Assembly (NCBI GenBank): GCA_002384855.1
Contig: DGBP01000078.1
Location: forward strand, 1-24,674
Reading direction: 5' to 3'
Source of the DNA: Nocardioidaceae bacterium UBA4001
GTDB taxonomy: Bacteria; Actinomycetota; Actinomycetes; Propionibacteriales; Nocardioidaceae
Length of the DNA: 24,674 bases
Shown here piece by piece: positions 14,321 through 21,027 of the stretch (its first letter is position 1; every line of letters begins with the position of its first letter). The notes beneath the pieces were generated by a model, which made no database searches, was not told where the DNA came from, and worked only from the letters and a program-made list of their open reading frames with translations. Both the position numbers and the translations under genes were made by a program.

Positions 14321-14808
14321 CCTCGGTGAGACGAATCGGGGCCTGGCTCCTCAGCACGGTCGCTGTCGTGGTCCTGCTGTTCAGCTACCACACCTCGACG
14401 TCCGGGGCGCTGACTGCGGGCCAGGAGACAGTTGTTCCCGGTACACCCGATCCGGGCACCTACCGGAGCTGGGGTCGATCGGGCTCGGCCACTGGTCCGG
14501 GCACGAGCCGGGCCGGCACCCCGGGGCGGGCCGAGGGCACCGTGACCGGTCCGGTGATCCAGACGCAGTGGGGCCCGGTCCAGGTACAGCTGACCACGAG
14601 GGCCGGCACGATCACCGACGTCAGGGTGCTGCAGTACCCCGACAGCAACTCCCAAGACCAGCAGATCAACACCTACGCGCTGCCGGTCCTGGTTCAGGCG
14701 ACGCTCGAGGCACAGAGCGCCGACATCGACATGGTCAGTGGCGCCACCTACACGAGCTACGGCTACCTGCAGTCGCTGCAGGCCGCGCTCGACGAGGCAC
14801 GGCTGTGA
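14317..14808 (+). CDS. Exported FMN-binding domain protein (flavinylation target)
   Basis: A 163-residue protein anchored or exported by one hydrophobic segment (about residues 9-25). A Gly/Ser/Pro-rich linker follows (about 30-75), then an FMN-binding domain of the RnfG/NqrC C-terminal type (about 75-160). The flavinylation motif D-x-x-S-G-A-T is present as DMVSGAT (about 138-144), so Thr144 is the expected site of covalent FMN attachment by ApbE. QTQWGPVQVQLTTRAGTITDV is the usual opening of the fold. The GTG at 14317 overlaps the previous stop (GTGA) and apbE follows with the same overlap. It likely relays electrons from the flavocytochrome to an unknown extracellular acceptor. Confidence 0.9.
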   Translation: MTSVRRIGAWLLSTVAVVVLLFSYHTSTSGALTAGQETVVPGTPDPGTYRSWGRSGSATGPGTSRAGTPGRAEGTVTGPVIQTQWGPVQVQLTTRAGTITDVRVLQYPDSNSQDQQINTYALPVLVQATLEAQSADIDMVSGATYTSYGYLQSLQAALDEARL

Positions 14809-15617
14809 GTACCGGAACCGGGGCGCAGGCGCCTCACTGGGAGCCGACGCGGTACGTCGACCACGTGATGGGCATGCCGATCAGCCTCGCGATGCGCGGG
14901 CATCACGCCGCCGACGGGGAAGCTCTCGCGGCGTGGGTACGCGTGATGCAGGTGCTCAGCGAGGTGGATCGCGTGTTCAGCACCTACCGCCCCGACTCGT
15001 TCGTCTCGCGGCTCGCCCGAGACGAGATCACCCTCGACGACTGCCCGCCCGAGGTCGCCGAGGTGATCGCGCTCGGCGAGCTGGCCGAGCGACGGTCTGC
15101 CGGGGCGTTTCGGGTGCGTCGACCCGGACCGGACGGTGCGCTCGTGCTCGACCCCAACGGGGTCGTCAAGGGCTGGGCGGTTGAGCGGGCCGCCGTACAC
15201 CTGCGGGACCTGGAGGCCACCGACTTCTGCCTCTCCGCCGGAGGAGACATGATCTGCCGGACCCTCGACCCCCCGGCGCCGCCGTGGCGCATCGGCATCG
15301 AGGACCCGCACGACCCGCGTCGCGTCCTCGCGGTGGCCCTCGTGTCCACCGGCGCGGTCGCCACGTCAGGCACAGCCCACCGGGGGAGCCATCTCGTCGA
15401 CGCCCGCACCGGTCTCGCGCCGCGCGGTGTCGCCTCGGTGACCGTGGTGGGGCCGTCGTTGACCTGGGCGGACATCGACGCCACCGCCGCCTTCGCACAC
15501 GGCTTGGACGCCGCAGCCTGGCTCAGCACCCGAGCCGGTCGCGGGCTGGTCGTATGGGAGGACGGCACGACGACAACGGTCGGTGCACGACCTGGGGACG
15601 GTGACCGGCACAGGTAG
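14805..15617 (+). CDS. apbE: FAD:protein FMN transferase (ApbE)
   Basis: A 270-residue ApbE enzyme that uses FAD and Mg2+ to attach FMN to a Thr in target proteins, here presumably the product of the overlapping gene upstream. Visible motifs are MGMPISL near the start, DRVFSTYRPDSFVSRL (about 55-70), DPNGVVKGWAVERAA (about 116-130), the SAGGD box (about 144-148), VSTGAVATSG (about 180-189) followed by HLVDARTG, and the metal-site-like ADIDAT (about 222-227). No signal peptide or lipobox is present, unlike many ApbE lipoproteins, so export or cytoplasmic action is unclear. It is somewhat shorter than typical (300-350). Last gene of the redox operon. Confidence 0.93.
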   Translation: MSTGTGAQAPHWEPTRYVDHVMGMPISLAMRGHHAADGEALAAWVRVMQVLSEVDRVFSTYRPDSFVSRLARDEITLDDCPPEVAEVIALGELAERRSAGAFRVRRPGPDGALVLDPNGVVKGWAVERAAVHLRDLEATDFCLSAGGDMICRTLDPPAPPWRIGIEDPHDPRRVLAVALVSTGAVATSGTAHRGSHLVDARTGLAPRGVASVTVVGPSLTWADIDATAAFAHGLDAAAWLSTRAGRGLVVWEDGTTTTVGARPGDGDRHR

Positions 15618-15627
15618 GGCGCGCTGA

Positions 15628-15676
15628 GGTGCGGGCAACCGCACCGTGACTGCTCCCCGGCTAGGCTCCCGCCGGG
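15628..15676 (+). terminator. Hairpin pair between convergent apbE and cupin genes
   Basis: First hairpin: a 7-bp stem GGTGCGG/CCGCACC (15628-15634 and 15639-15645) closed by a GCAA tetraloop. Second: CCCGGC/GCCGGG (15656-15661 and 15671-15676). Neither has a U-tract, which is common in high-GC actinobacteria. The position between convergent genes favours termination. Confidence 0.5.
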
Positions 15677-15682
15677 CCATGG

Positions 15683-16042
15683 TCACACCAGCGAGCCCCA
15701 GATGGACTGCGGACCTATCGCACCGCCATCCTTCGCAGGTTGGTCGGACCCGGACTCCTTCAGCTCCACGAAGATCACGTGAGCGGGGGTGTCCCCGACG
15801 TTCTCGCCGTGATGTTGTTGGGCAGGCAGCCAACCGACCGTGTCCAGCCCCACGTCTCGCTGAGCATCGCCGGACACCAGCCGTCTGCGGAAGGAGCTGA
15901 GCGTGTACATCACGCTGTCCGGGTGGCGGTGCGGACGGGTGCTCTCACCGGGCTGGTCGGTGTACTCGAGGACCCGGACCCGCTCGTTCTCGAAGATGAC
16001 CCGATAGTGCTCGGGGTCGGTGATGGTGGGGTCAAGGCTCAT
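15683..16042 (-). CDS. Small cupin-domain protein
   Basis: A 119-residue single-domain cupin. The barrel is marked by ENERVRVLEYTDQPGE, then the metal-binding-type motif TRPHRHPDSVMY (two His in the first cupin motif), and a second motif around QQHHGENVGDTPAHVIFVELKE. This layout is common among small stand-alone cupins whose substrates are unknown; metal binding by the His cluster is inferred. It lies downstream of the broken methyltransferase gene on the same strand. No strong RBS precedes the ATG at 16042. It looks intact. Confidence 0.82.
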   Translation of the reverse strand: MSLDPTITDPEHYRVIFENERVRVLEYTDQPGESTRPHRHPDSVMYTLSSFRRRLVSGDAQRDVGLDTVGWLPAQQHHGENVGDTPAHVIFVELKESGSDQPAKDGGAIGPQSIWGSLV

Positions 16043-16150
16043 GTCGGAAGGATGACACCGTCCATCGAGGTCTGCCTACCAGATGCACCGGGACCGCTCC
16101 GGCTGACTGCACCAGGCAGGTAGGGGACCGGGCCGGTCATGTCCCGGATG

Positions 16151-16764
16151 CTACGCACCGTCGACGGGGCCGGACAGGCGGAGCCGGTACCACTGTGGTG
16201 CGGTCTTCCTCAGCGGGCCGGGCATGCCGCTGGTGTCGGCCGGTTCGACCTCAGGAGGTCCCAGCCACCGAACGCCGTCTCTCTGTCGGGTCGCGCAACG
16301 CCGCCCGGGATGAGCGGCGTTCGCGTGGGTTGGAACGCGAGCATCAGCAGTGTCGCGTCACGGTTGGCGAGCGAGGAAATACCACTCGCGGCGGCGAGGC
16401 GCTGTGCGGGGCTGAGGCCGTGGAGGCAGCCTACGTCGAGGAAGAAGTCGAAGGTGCCGAGCCGCGCCGCCGCCAGGTCGGTCACGTCCGCGACGACGAA
16501 GCTGGCCGAGGAGGTGGCCCTGCGGGTTGCTGCGTCGATGGCACGCGGGATGTTGTCGATGCCCACCGTCTCCCAGCCCCTGGTCGCGAGCTCATCCGTG
16601 TGCAGGCCGCGGCGGCAACCGATGTCGAGCGCGCGACCGAGGGGACGCGACCTTTCGACCTCTTCTCTGTCCAGCAGAGCCGAGAAGCTCGCCTCCGCAG
16701 TCTTCCCCGCCCGCTCCCAGGGTGTGATGCCGAAGCGGTATGCGAGGGCGTACCCAGTGCCCAT
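16151..16764 (-). pseudogene. Class I SAM-dependent methyltransferase, frameshifted near its 3' end
   Basis: The first 170 residues fit a Rossmann-type methyltransferase: MGTGYALAYRFGITPWERA opening, RALDIGC motif I region, TVGID for motif II, FVVADVTDL, and DFFLDVGCLHGL. The frame then diverges after GGWDLL and stops at 16210. Shifting by one base near 16251-16256 restores the family-like ending EPADTSGMPGPLRKTAPQWY and a stop at 16151-16153, consistent with loss of one nucleotide. Motif I reads GCRRG where GCGxG is expected, so the SAM-binding glycine is also altered. Divergent from the TetR-type gene with a shared palindrome between them. Probably non-functional. Confidence 0.8.
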
Positions 16765-16783
16765 GTCGACCTCCCAGTTGTTG

Positions 16784-16802
16784 ATTCGGGTAGCACCCGA
16801 AT
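16784..16802. promoter_or_regulatory. Perfect palindrome between methyltransferase and TetR genes
   Basis: ATTCGGGT-AGC-ACCCGAAT is a 19-bp perfect inverted repeat in the 60-nt divergent gap. For the rightward gene it lies between a TTGATT (16781-16786) and a GAATAT (16803-16808) that could serve as -35 and -10. This is a typical TetR-family operator position, so the adjacent regulator may have repressed both genes. Confidence 0.6.
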
Positions 16803-16824
16803 GAATATCTGTCTACAGTCCTCG

Positions 16825-17330
16825 ATGAGCAGACCTGTCAGGACCCGACGGCCCTACCGCTCGCCGGTGCGCCAGGAACGGGCCCGCGCCAACCGGGAGG
16901 CCATCCTCCGGGCTGCCCGGCGCCGGTTCGTGGCGGACGGCTATCCACGCACGTCGGTCGCCTCCGTCGCCGCTGAGGCCGGCGTGAGCGAGGACCTTGT
17001 CTACGGGGCTGTTCAAGAACAAGCGGCAGCTGCTCGTCGAGGTCATGAACTTCGCTGTGACCGACGACGCCGACAGCCCGCGTGTCCTGGATCTGGAGCG
17101 TCCTCGCGCCGTTCGCGAGGAGAAGGACCAGCGCCGTCAGATTGCGATGTTCGCTCACGAAATCGCGCCCCGGGTGGATCGCGCGCGGCCGATCGATGAC
17201 GTCATGCGCTCCGCGGCCGCGGTTGACGAGTCGGTTGCCGAGAAGCATCGCGGGATGGGACATCAAGCGGTACGCAGCGTGGCTGCAGCGGACCCTGGAG
17301 GCGGCGCTGCTGAGACCGACCGCTCAGTGA
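16825..17330 (+). pseudogene. TetR-family transcriptional regulator with two apparent frameshifts
   Basis: The N-terminal HTH is clear: RANREAILRAARRRFVADGY, then TSVASVAAEAGVSEDLVYG. Right after it the frame runs off, while the next frame continues as GLFKNKRQLLVEVMNFAV, the expected end of the TetR HTH (VYxxFxxKxxLL). One extra G in the run at 17005-17008 explains the shift. A second shift at 17257-17259 (GGG) would join KHRGM to DIKRYAAWLQRTLEAALL and a stop at 17328-17330. With both corrected the protein is about 167 residues, slightly short for the family. Either a decaying regulator or base-calling errors; the neighbouring methyltransferase gene is also frameshifted. Confidence 0.72.
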
Positions 17331-18562
17331 CGGATAGCTCGAAAGACCGCAACCAGGAGGATGAGTGAGGCTGCCTGGCAGATCGCGATCACCGTGATCA
17401 GGTCGTTTCGTCCTCCGCTGTAGAGCGCGCCGGCCAGGCCTCCGCCCAGCAAGGCCGCGGCGCCCTCGAACGCTGCGAAGACGCCGTACGCCGTCGCCAG
17501 TCGACGCGCCGGGACGAGGTCGGCGACGAGCGCCTTGACCGTCGACTCCTGGACGCCGGCAGCACCGCCCCACACCGCCACGCCGACGACCGCCACCCAC
17601 AGCCGGTCGGCCAGGGCGAGCGCAGGGACTGTCACCACCAGGAACGGGAGCACCAGGAGCACCTTGGCGCTCCAGCGGTCGTAGGCGAACCCGGTGACCA
17701 GTGCAGCCGCCGCTGCCGTGAGCATCGCGACGGCGTAGATGACGGGGACCAGGGCGGGGGCGACCAGGTCGGCGTCGACGAGATGGAAGGAGATGACCCC
17801 GAAGGTCATCAGGCCCAAGGTGCTCGCTGCGCTCGACGTCGCGAAGAGGTAGAACCGTCCGGGTAGGACGGTCGGCTCCGTGATCACGCCCGCGGCCCTC
17901 ACGGATTCGGCGCCCTGGGGATCGTAGACGCTCATGTCGGGCACCCTGGCCCGCACGAACAGCAAGACAGCCATGGCTACCGCGCCGGGGACGGCGAGGA
18001 CTGCGAGGCCCGCCCACGTCGCGGCGGTCACTGTGACGACCCCGGCGACCAGCAGCGGTCCGGCGAACGCACCGACCTGGTCCAGGGCCTTGTGTACGGC
18101 GAACCCGCGACCCCGTCCGACTGCCCCGGCAGCGAACGCAAGCAGGGCCGTCTTCGACGGGCTCCGCACCGCCTTTCCGGTGCGCTCCACCAGGACCAGG
18201 GCGCACGCCACGGCGAGCCCCGACCCGCCGAGGAAGGGCGAGACGGCCATCAGGGGCACACTGAGCGCGGTCATGGCGTAGCCGGTGATGGTGAACGCCC
18301 AGTAGCGGTGCGTGCGGTCCGCGAGCGGCCCTGACAGCAGGCGCAGGACGAGCGCCATCGCCTCGCCTGCACCGGTCACCAGTCCGACCACGAGCGCGGT
18401 GGCGCCCAGCGAGGCCAGGAAGGGCCCGGTGATCGACCGGGCGCCTTCGTACACCATGTCGCCGGCGAGGCTCACCACGCCGAGACCCGCGACGGCTCGC
18501 CAGGCCGACCACGGTGCGGACCGCTGGGGTGGAGGAACCTCGGCGTCAGCCGACGGAGTCAT
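17324..18562 (-). CDS. MFS-family transporter
   Basis: A 412-residue integral membrane transporter with about 12 hydrophobic segments in two halves, the MFS pattern. Conserved features are the GDMVYEGARSITGPFLASLGA opening helix, the loop GPLADRTHRYW (a variant of the GxLaDrxGrr motif between TM2 and TM3), VERTGKAVRSPSKTALL, and GFAYDRWSAK as the corresponding loop of the second half. Its substrate is unknown. The ATG at 18562 lies inside the end of yidC (17-nt overlap), so the two are co-transcribed; a longer start at 18700 would be shadow sequence of yidC. It ends convergently with and overlaps the broken TetR gene. Confidence 0.88.
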   Translation of the reverse strand: MTPSADAEVPPPQRSAPWSAWRAVAGLGVVSLAGDMVYEGARSITGPFLASLGATALVVGLVTGAGEAMALVLRLLSGPLADRTHRYWAFTITGYAMTALSVPLMAVSPFLGGSGLAVACALVLVERTGKAVRSPSKTALLAFAAGAVGRGRGFAVHKALDQVGAFAGPLLVAGVVTVTAATWAGLAVLAVPGAVAMAVLLFVRARVPDMSVYDPQGAESVRAAGVITEPTVLPGRFYLFATSSAASTLGLMTFGVISFHLVDADLVAPALVPVIYAVAMLTAAAAALVTGFAYDRWSAKVLLVLPFLVVTVPALALADRLWVAVVGVAVWGGAAGVQESTVKALVADLVPARRLATAYGVFAAFEGAAALLGGGLAGALYSGGRNDLITVIAICQAASLILLVAVFRAIRH

Positions 18563-19532
18563 CGGTCCGGTCGCTCGGACCGCCTTGGATCGGCCCGGAT
18601 TTCCGAGGCCGCGGGGTGCCGGAGCTGTTCCTGCGCTTGCTCCGTGGCGCCTTCTTGGGCTGGGGACGAGGTCGGGCTCGGCGACCCAACGGCTCGTCAT
18701 CCTCGACCTGTGGGAGAGGAGGCGCGAGGAGCCGGCCCTTGCCAGCCATGGAGTCCCGATGGGCCTTCGCCTCCGCGGCAGGGGTGCCGGGCGCGGGGTT
18801 TCGGCGGATCACATACAGCTGTTGCCCCATGGTCCACATGTTCGAGGTGGTCCAGTAGATGAGGACGCCGATCGGGAATGCCAGGCCGCCGAAGGCGAAC
18901 ATGACGGGAAGGACGTAGAGCAGCATCTTCTGCTGCTGGGCGTAGGGGCCCTTACGGGCACCGGGAGGCATGTTCTTCGTCATCAGCTGACGCTGCGTGA
19001 TGAACGTCGTCGCCGTCATGGCGACCACCAGCGTGCCCGCCAGGAACCGGACGTGGGTGTTCCCGTTAGCCGTCGCGAAGGTGTTCGCAAGATGCACGCC
19101 GAGAAGCTTCGCGGAGCCGAACTGCCTGGCCTGGTCGGAGGTGAGAACTCCCTTGCCGATCCCGTGTGCGGCGTTCGAGAGCAACCGGAACAGTGAGATG
19201 AAGATCGGCATCTGCAGCAGGAGGGGCAGGCACGAGGAGTAGGGGTTGGTGCCGGTCTCCTTGTACAGCGCCATGGTCTCCTTGGCGAGGCGCTCACGGT
19301 CGTGGCCGTACTTCTTCTGGAGCTCCTTGACCTGGGGCTGGACGAGCTGCATGTTGCGGCTCGATCGGATCTGCCTGACGAACAAGGGGATGAGCGCCGC
19401 CCGGATCGTCAGCGTCAGTCCCACGATGGCGAGCGCCCACGACCAGCCGGACCGCACCCCGAAGATCTCGCCGGTGAGCTGATGGAGCCCGGTGAGCAGG
19501 ACGGAGGTGATCCAGTAGAAGGGCGCCATCAT
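18546..19532 (-). CDS. yidC: Membrane protein insertase YidC/Oxa1 family
   Basis: A 328-residue Gram-positive-type YidC that inserts proteins into the membrane, alone or with SecYEG. It lacks the large periplasmic P1 domain. The conserved core is intact: TIRAALIPLFVRQIRSSRNM with the groove Arg44, QPQVKELQKKYGHDRERL, NPYSSCLPLLLQMPIFISLF, then the later TMs and LIYWTTSNMWTMGQQLYV. A highly basic C-terminal tail (about 285-315) suits ribosome binding. Start ATG 19532 has AAAGGAT upstream. The gene is away from the usual rpmH-rnpA-yidC context and sits opposite a SecDF-containing operon, so it may be a second, accessory YidC. Confidence 0.92.
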   Translation of the reverse strand: MMAPFYWITSVLLTGLHQLTGEIFGVRSGWSWALAIVGLTLTIRAALIPLFVRQIRSSRNMQLVQPQVKELQKKYGHDRERLAKETMALYKETGTNPYSSCLPLLLQMPIFISLFRLLSNAAHGIGKGVLTSDQARQFGSAKLLGVHLANTFATANGNTHVRFLAGTLVVAMTATTFITQRQLMTKNMPPGARKGPYAQQQKMLLYVLPVMFAFGGLAFPIGVLIYWTTSNMWTMGQQLYVIRRNPAPGTPAAEAKAHRDSMAGKGRLLAPPLPQVEDDEPLGRRARPRPQPKKAPRSKRRNSSGTPRPRKSGPIQGGPSDRTDDSVG

Positions 19533-19904
19533 GGGTCAGATCCTTTATCGAAGGAACGCGCGATGTCGGGGGTCGGTCCCGGCAACGTCCATGCAGCTGT
19601 TCTGGTCAGGTGCCGATGGACTTGCACAAGCCGGATGAGGGTGTCAACCGCAGGCAATCCTCAGCGACGACGAACCCGGAGTCAAGCATTCGCCCATGCG
19701 GCATCCGAGACCGCAAAACCCCTGCCTGGTCGGGGAATTCCCGTCGGCACGGCACCCTTAATGCTGCCGTCATGTGGGCCTCCTAAGGTCCCTTCCGTGC
19801 TCCGACCTTCCGTCACCGGCGAGCCCCTGTGCCGGCTAGACGGAGGGTCGTGGTGCGCCGCCGAGCGGGGACTTGGACGGCACGCGAGCCAGAGGGGAGA
19901 CGCT
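19533..19904. other. 372-bp divergent intergenic region
   Basis: Separates the leftward yidC operon from the rightward permease/secDF genes and must hold promoters for both. I see no gene in it. A 10-bp palindrome GGGAATTCCC lies at 19733-19742 and a CGGCA/TGCCG inverted pair near 19755-19775. Neither can be assigned. Confidence 0.4.
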
Positions 19905-20036
19905 GTGGACGACGACTTCGAGAACCACCCGCTAGCGACCAGGGTCATCAGGACCGATATCAAGACCTTGCAGGAGTGGGAAGACGCCTTGCCGCAGCTG
20001 TCTCGCCCGCGGCTCGCAGTCACGACGGACCGGTGA
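19905..20036 (+). CDS. Small protein (43 aa) coupled to the ABC permease
   Basis: A short ORF with AGGGGAG before the GTG at 19905. Its stop overlaps the GTG of the permease gene (GTGA). The product is acidic at the start (DDDFENHP) and helical in the middle (IKTLQEWEDALPQL), with no signal peptide or membrane segment. I do not recognise it. The good RBS and the 4-nt overlap favour real translation. It may be a remnant of a longer gene, since the DNA upstream has no open continuation that looks like protein. Confidence 0.5.
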   Translation: MDDDFENHPLATRVIRTDIKTLQEWEDALPQLSRPRLAVTTDR

Positions 20037-20965
20037 CGTTGCCGCGAACCGGCGGTGCAGTCCTGGCACGGAGGGAGCTGCGCGCGGCCGAAACACAACC
20101 GGTGATGCCGCCGCTGGTCCCTCCTGGCGCCAACGGCGGGCTGACCAACGTGCTCCGCAACCGCTATCTGCTGAGACTCCTGGTGCGGAAGGAGCTCAAA
20201 GCCAGGTACCAGGGCTCGGTGCTCGGCGTGTTGTGGTCCTACGTTCAGCCGGCCGTGAAGTTCATGTCCTACTACGTGGTGATCGGCTACGTCTTCGGTC
20301 TCACACACGGGATGAGCAACTTCCCGCTGCACATCTTCGCGGGTATGGCCCTGGTGCACTACTTCACCGAGACCTTCTCCTCCGGCACGCGCTCGATCGT
20401 TCGGAACCGGGGGCTGCTCATCAAGCTGAGCCTGCCTCGCGAGACCTTCCCCGTCGCCTCCATGCTGGTCTCGGCCTACCACACGTCACCGCAGATCGTG
20501 ATCCTGCTGCTTGGTGCAGTGGTCACGGGGTGGTCGCCGTCGCCGTACGACGCGGCGGCGGGACTCTTGGGGGTGGCGATCATCGCCGCCTTCGGGATGG
20601 CGCTGGCGCTGCTGTTCAGTGCCGCCAACGTGTACTTCCGTGACTTCCAGAACATCGTCGGGATCTTCATGATCTTCGTGACGTGGTCGGTGCCGATGAT
20701 CTACCCCTACGACCGGATCGCGAGCCTCTTGGGCGGCACGGGGTGGGAGCAGGTCTACCTCGCGAACCCGATCGCGAATGCGGTCCTCCTCTTCGAGCAG
20801 CTGTTCTGGGTGCCGACCGTCCCCGAGAACGCCGAGTTCCCGGTCGTAATGCCCGACCACCTGCTGACGCGGGGCGCCGTCGTGCTCGTCGCCTCGCTGA
20901 TCCTTCTCGCGCTCGCACAGCGTGTCTTCACGCGCCTCGAGGGCGGGATCGTGGAGCGTCTCTGA
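20033..20965 (+). CDS. ABC-2 type permease, polysaccharide/teichoic-acid exporter family
   Basis: A 310-residue membrane subunit of an ABC exporter of the Wzm/TagG class, which moves lipid-linked polysaccharides across the membrane. The cytoplasmic entry LLRLLVRKELKARYQGSVLGVLWSYVQP is the hallmark opening. Six membrane segments follow, with FRDFQNIVGIFMIFVTWSVPMIYPYDRI in the typical ABC2 region and NPIANAVLLFEQLFW near the end. The GTG at 20033 overlaps the small ORF upstream. The partner ATPase, normally the next gene, is represented only by a 20-codon stub, so the permease would need an ATPase from elsewhere. Confidence 0.9.
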   Translation: MTLPRTGGAVLARRELRAAETQPVMPPLVPPGANGGLTNVLRNRYLLRLLVRKELKARYQGSVLGVLWSYVQPAVKFMSYYVVIGYVFGLTHGMSNFPLHIFAGMALVHYFTETFSSGTRSIVRNRGLLIKLSLPRETFPVASMLVSAYHTSPQIVILLLGAVVTGWSPSPYDAAAGLLGVAIIAAFGMALALLFSAANVYFRDFQNIVGIFMIFVTWSVPMIYPYDRIASLLGGTGWEQVYLANPIANAVLLFEQLFWVPTVPENAEFPVVMPDHLLTRGAVVLVASLILLALAQRVFTRLEGGIVERL

Positions 20966-21027
20966 TGGTGACGTCGATCGTGGTGGGCCGGGTCAGCCTC
21001 GACGTCCTACCAGGTGGCGGTCCGTGA
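20965..21027 (+). pseudogene. 20-codon stub resembling the start of the exporter ATPase
   Basis: An ATG overlapping the permease stop (TGATG) opens a 20-codon frame beginning MVTSIVVGRVSLD. This matches the usual first residues of Wzt/TagH-type ABC ATPases (VTSIVVDxVSLDF). It then reads PGGGP and stops, with the stop overlapping the GTG of secDF. No Walker motifs follow. I read it as the remains of a deleted ATPase gene. The overlaps on both sides could also mean it persists as a coupling ORF for secDF. Confidence 0.5.

Noticed and set aside
17202..18512. 436-codon ORF in another minus-strand frame of the MFS gene
   Set aside because: Arg/Gly/Pro-rich shadow translation with no membrane segments, while the MFS frame gives 12 clear helices.
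19733..19742. GGGAATTCCC palindrome as an operator
   Set aside because: Only 10 bp, arms do not extend, and no regulator gene is adjacent.
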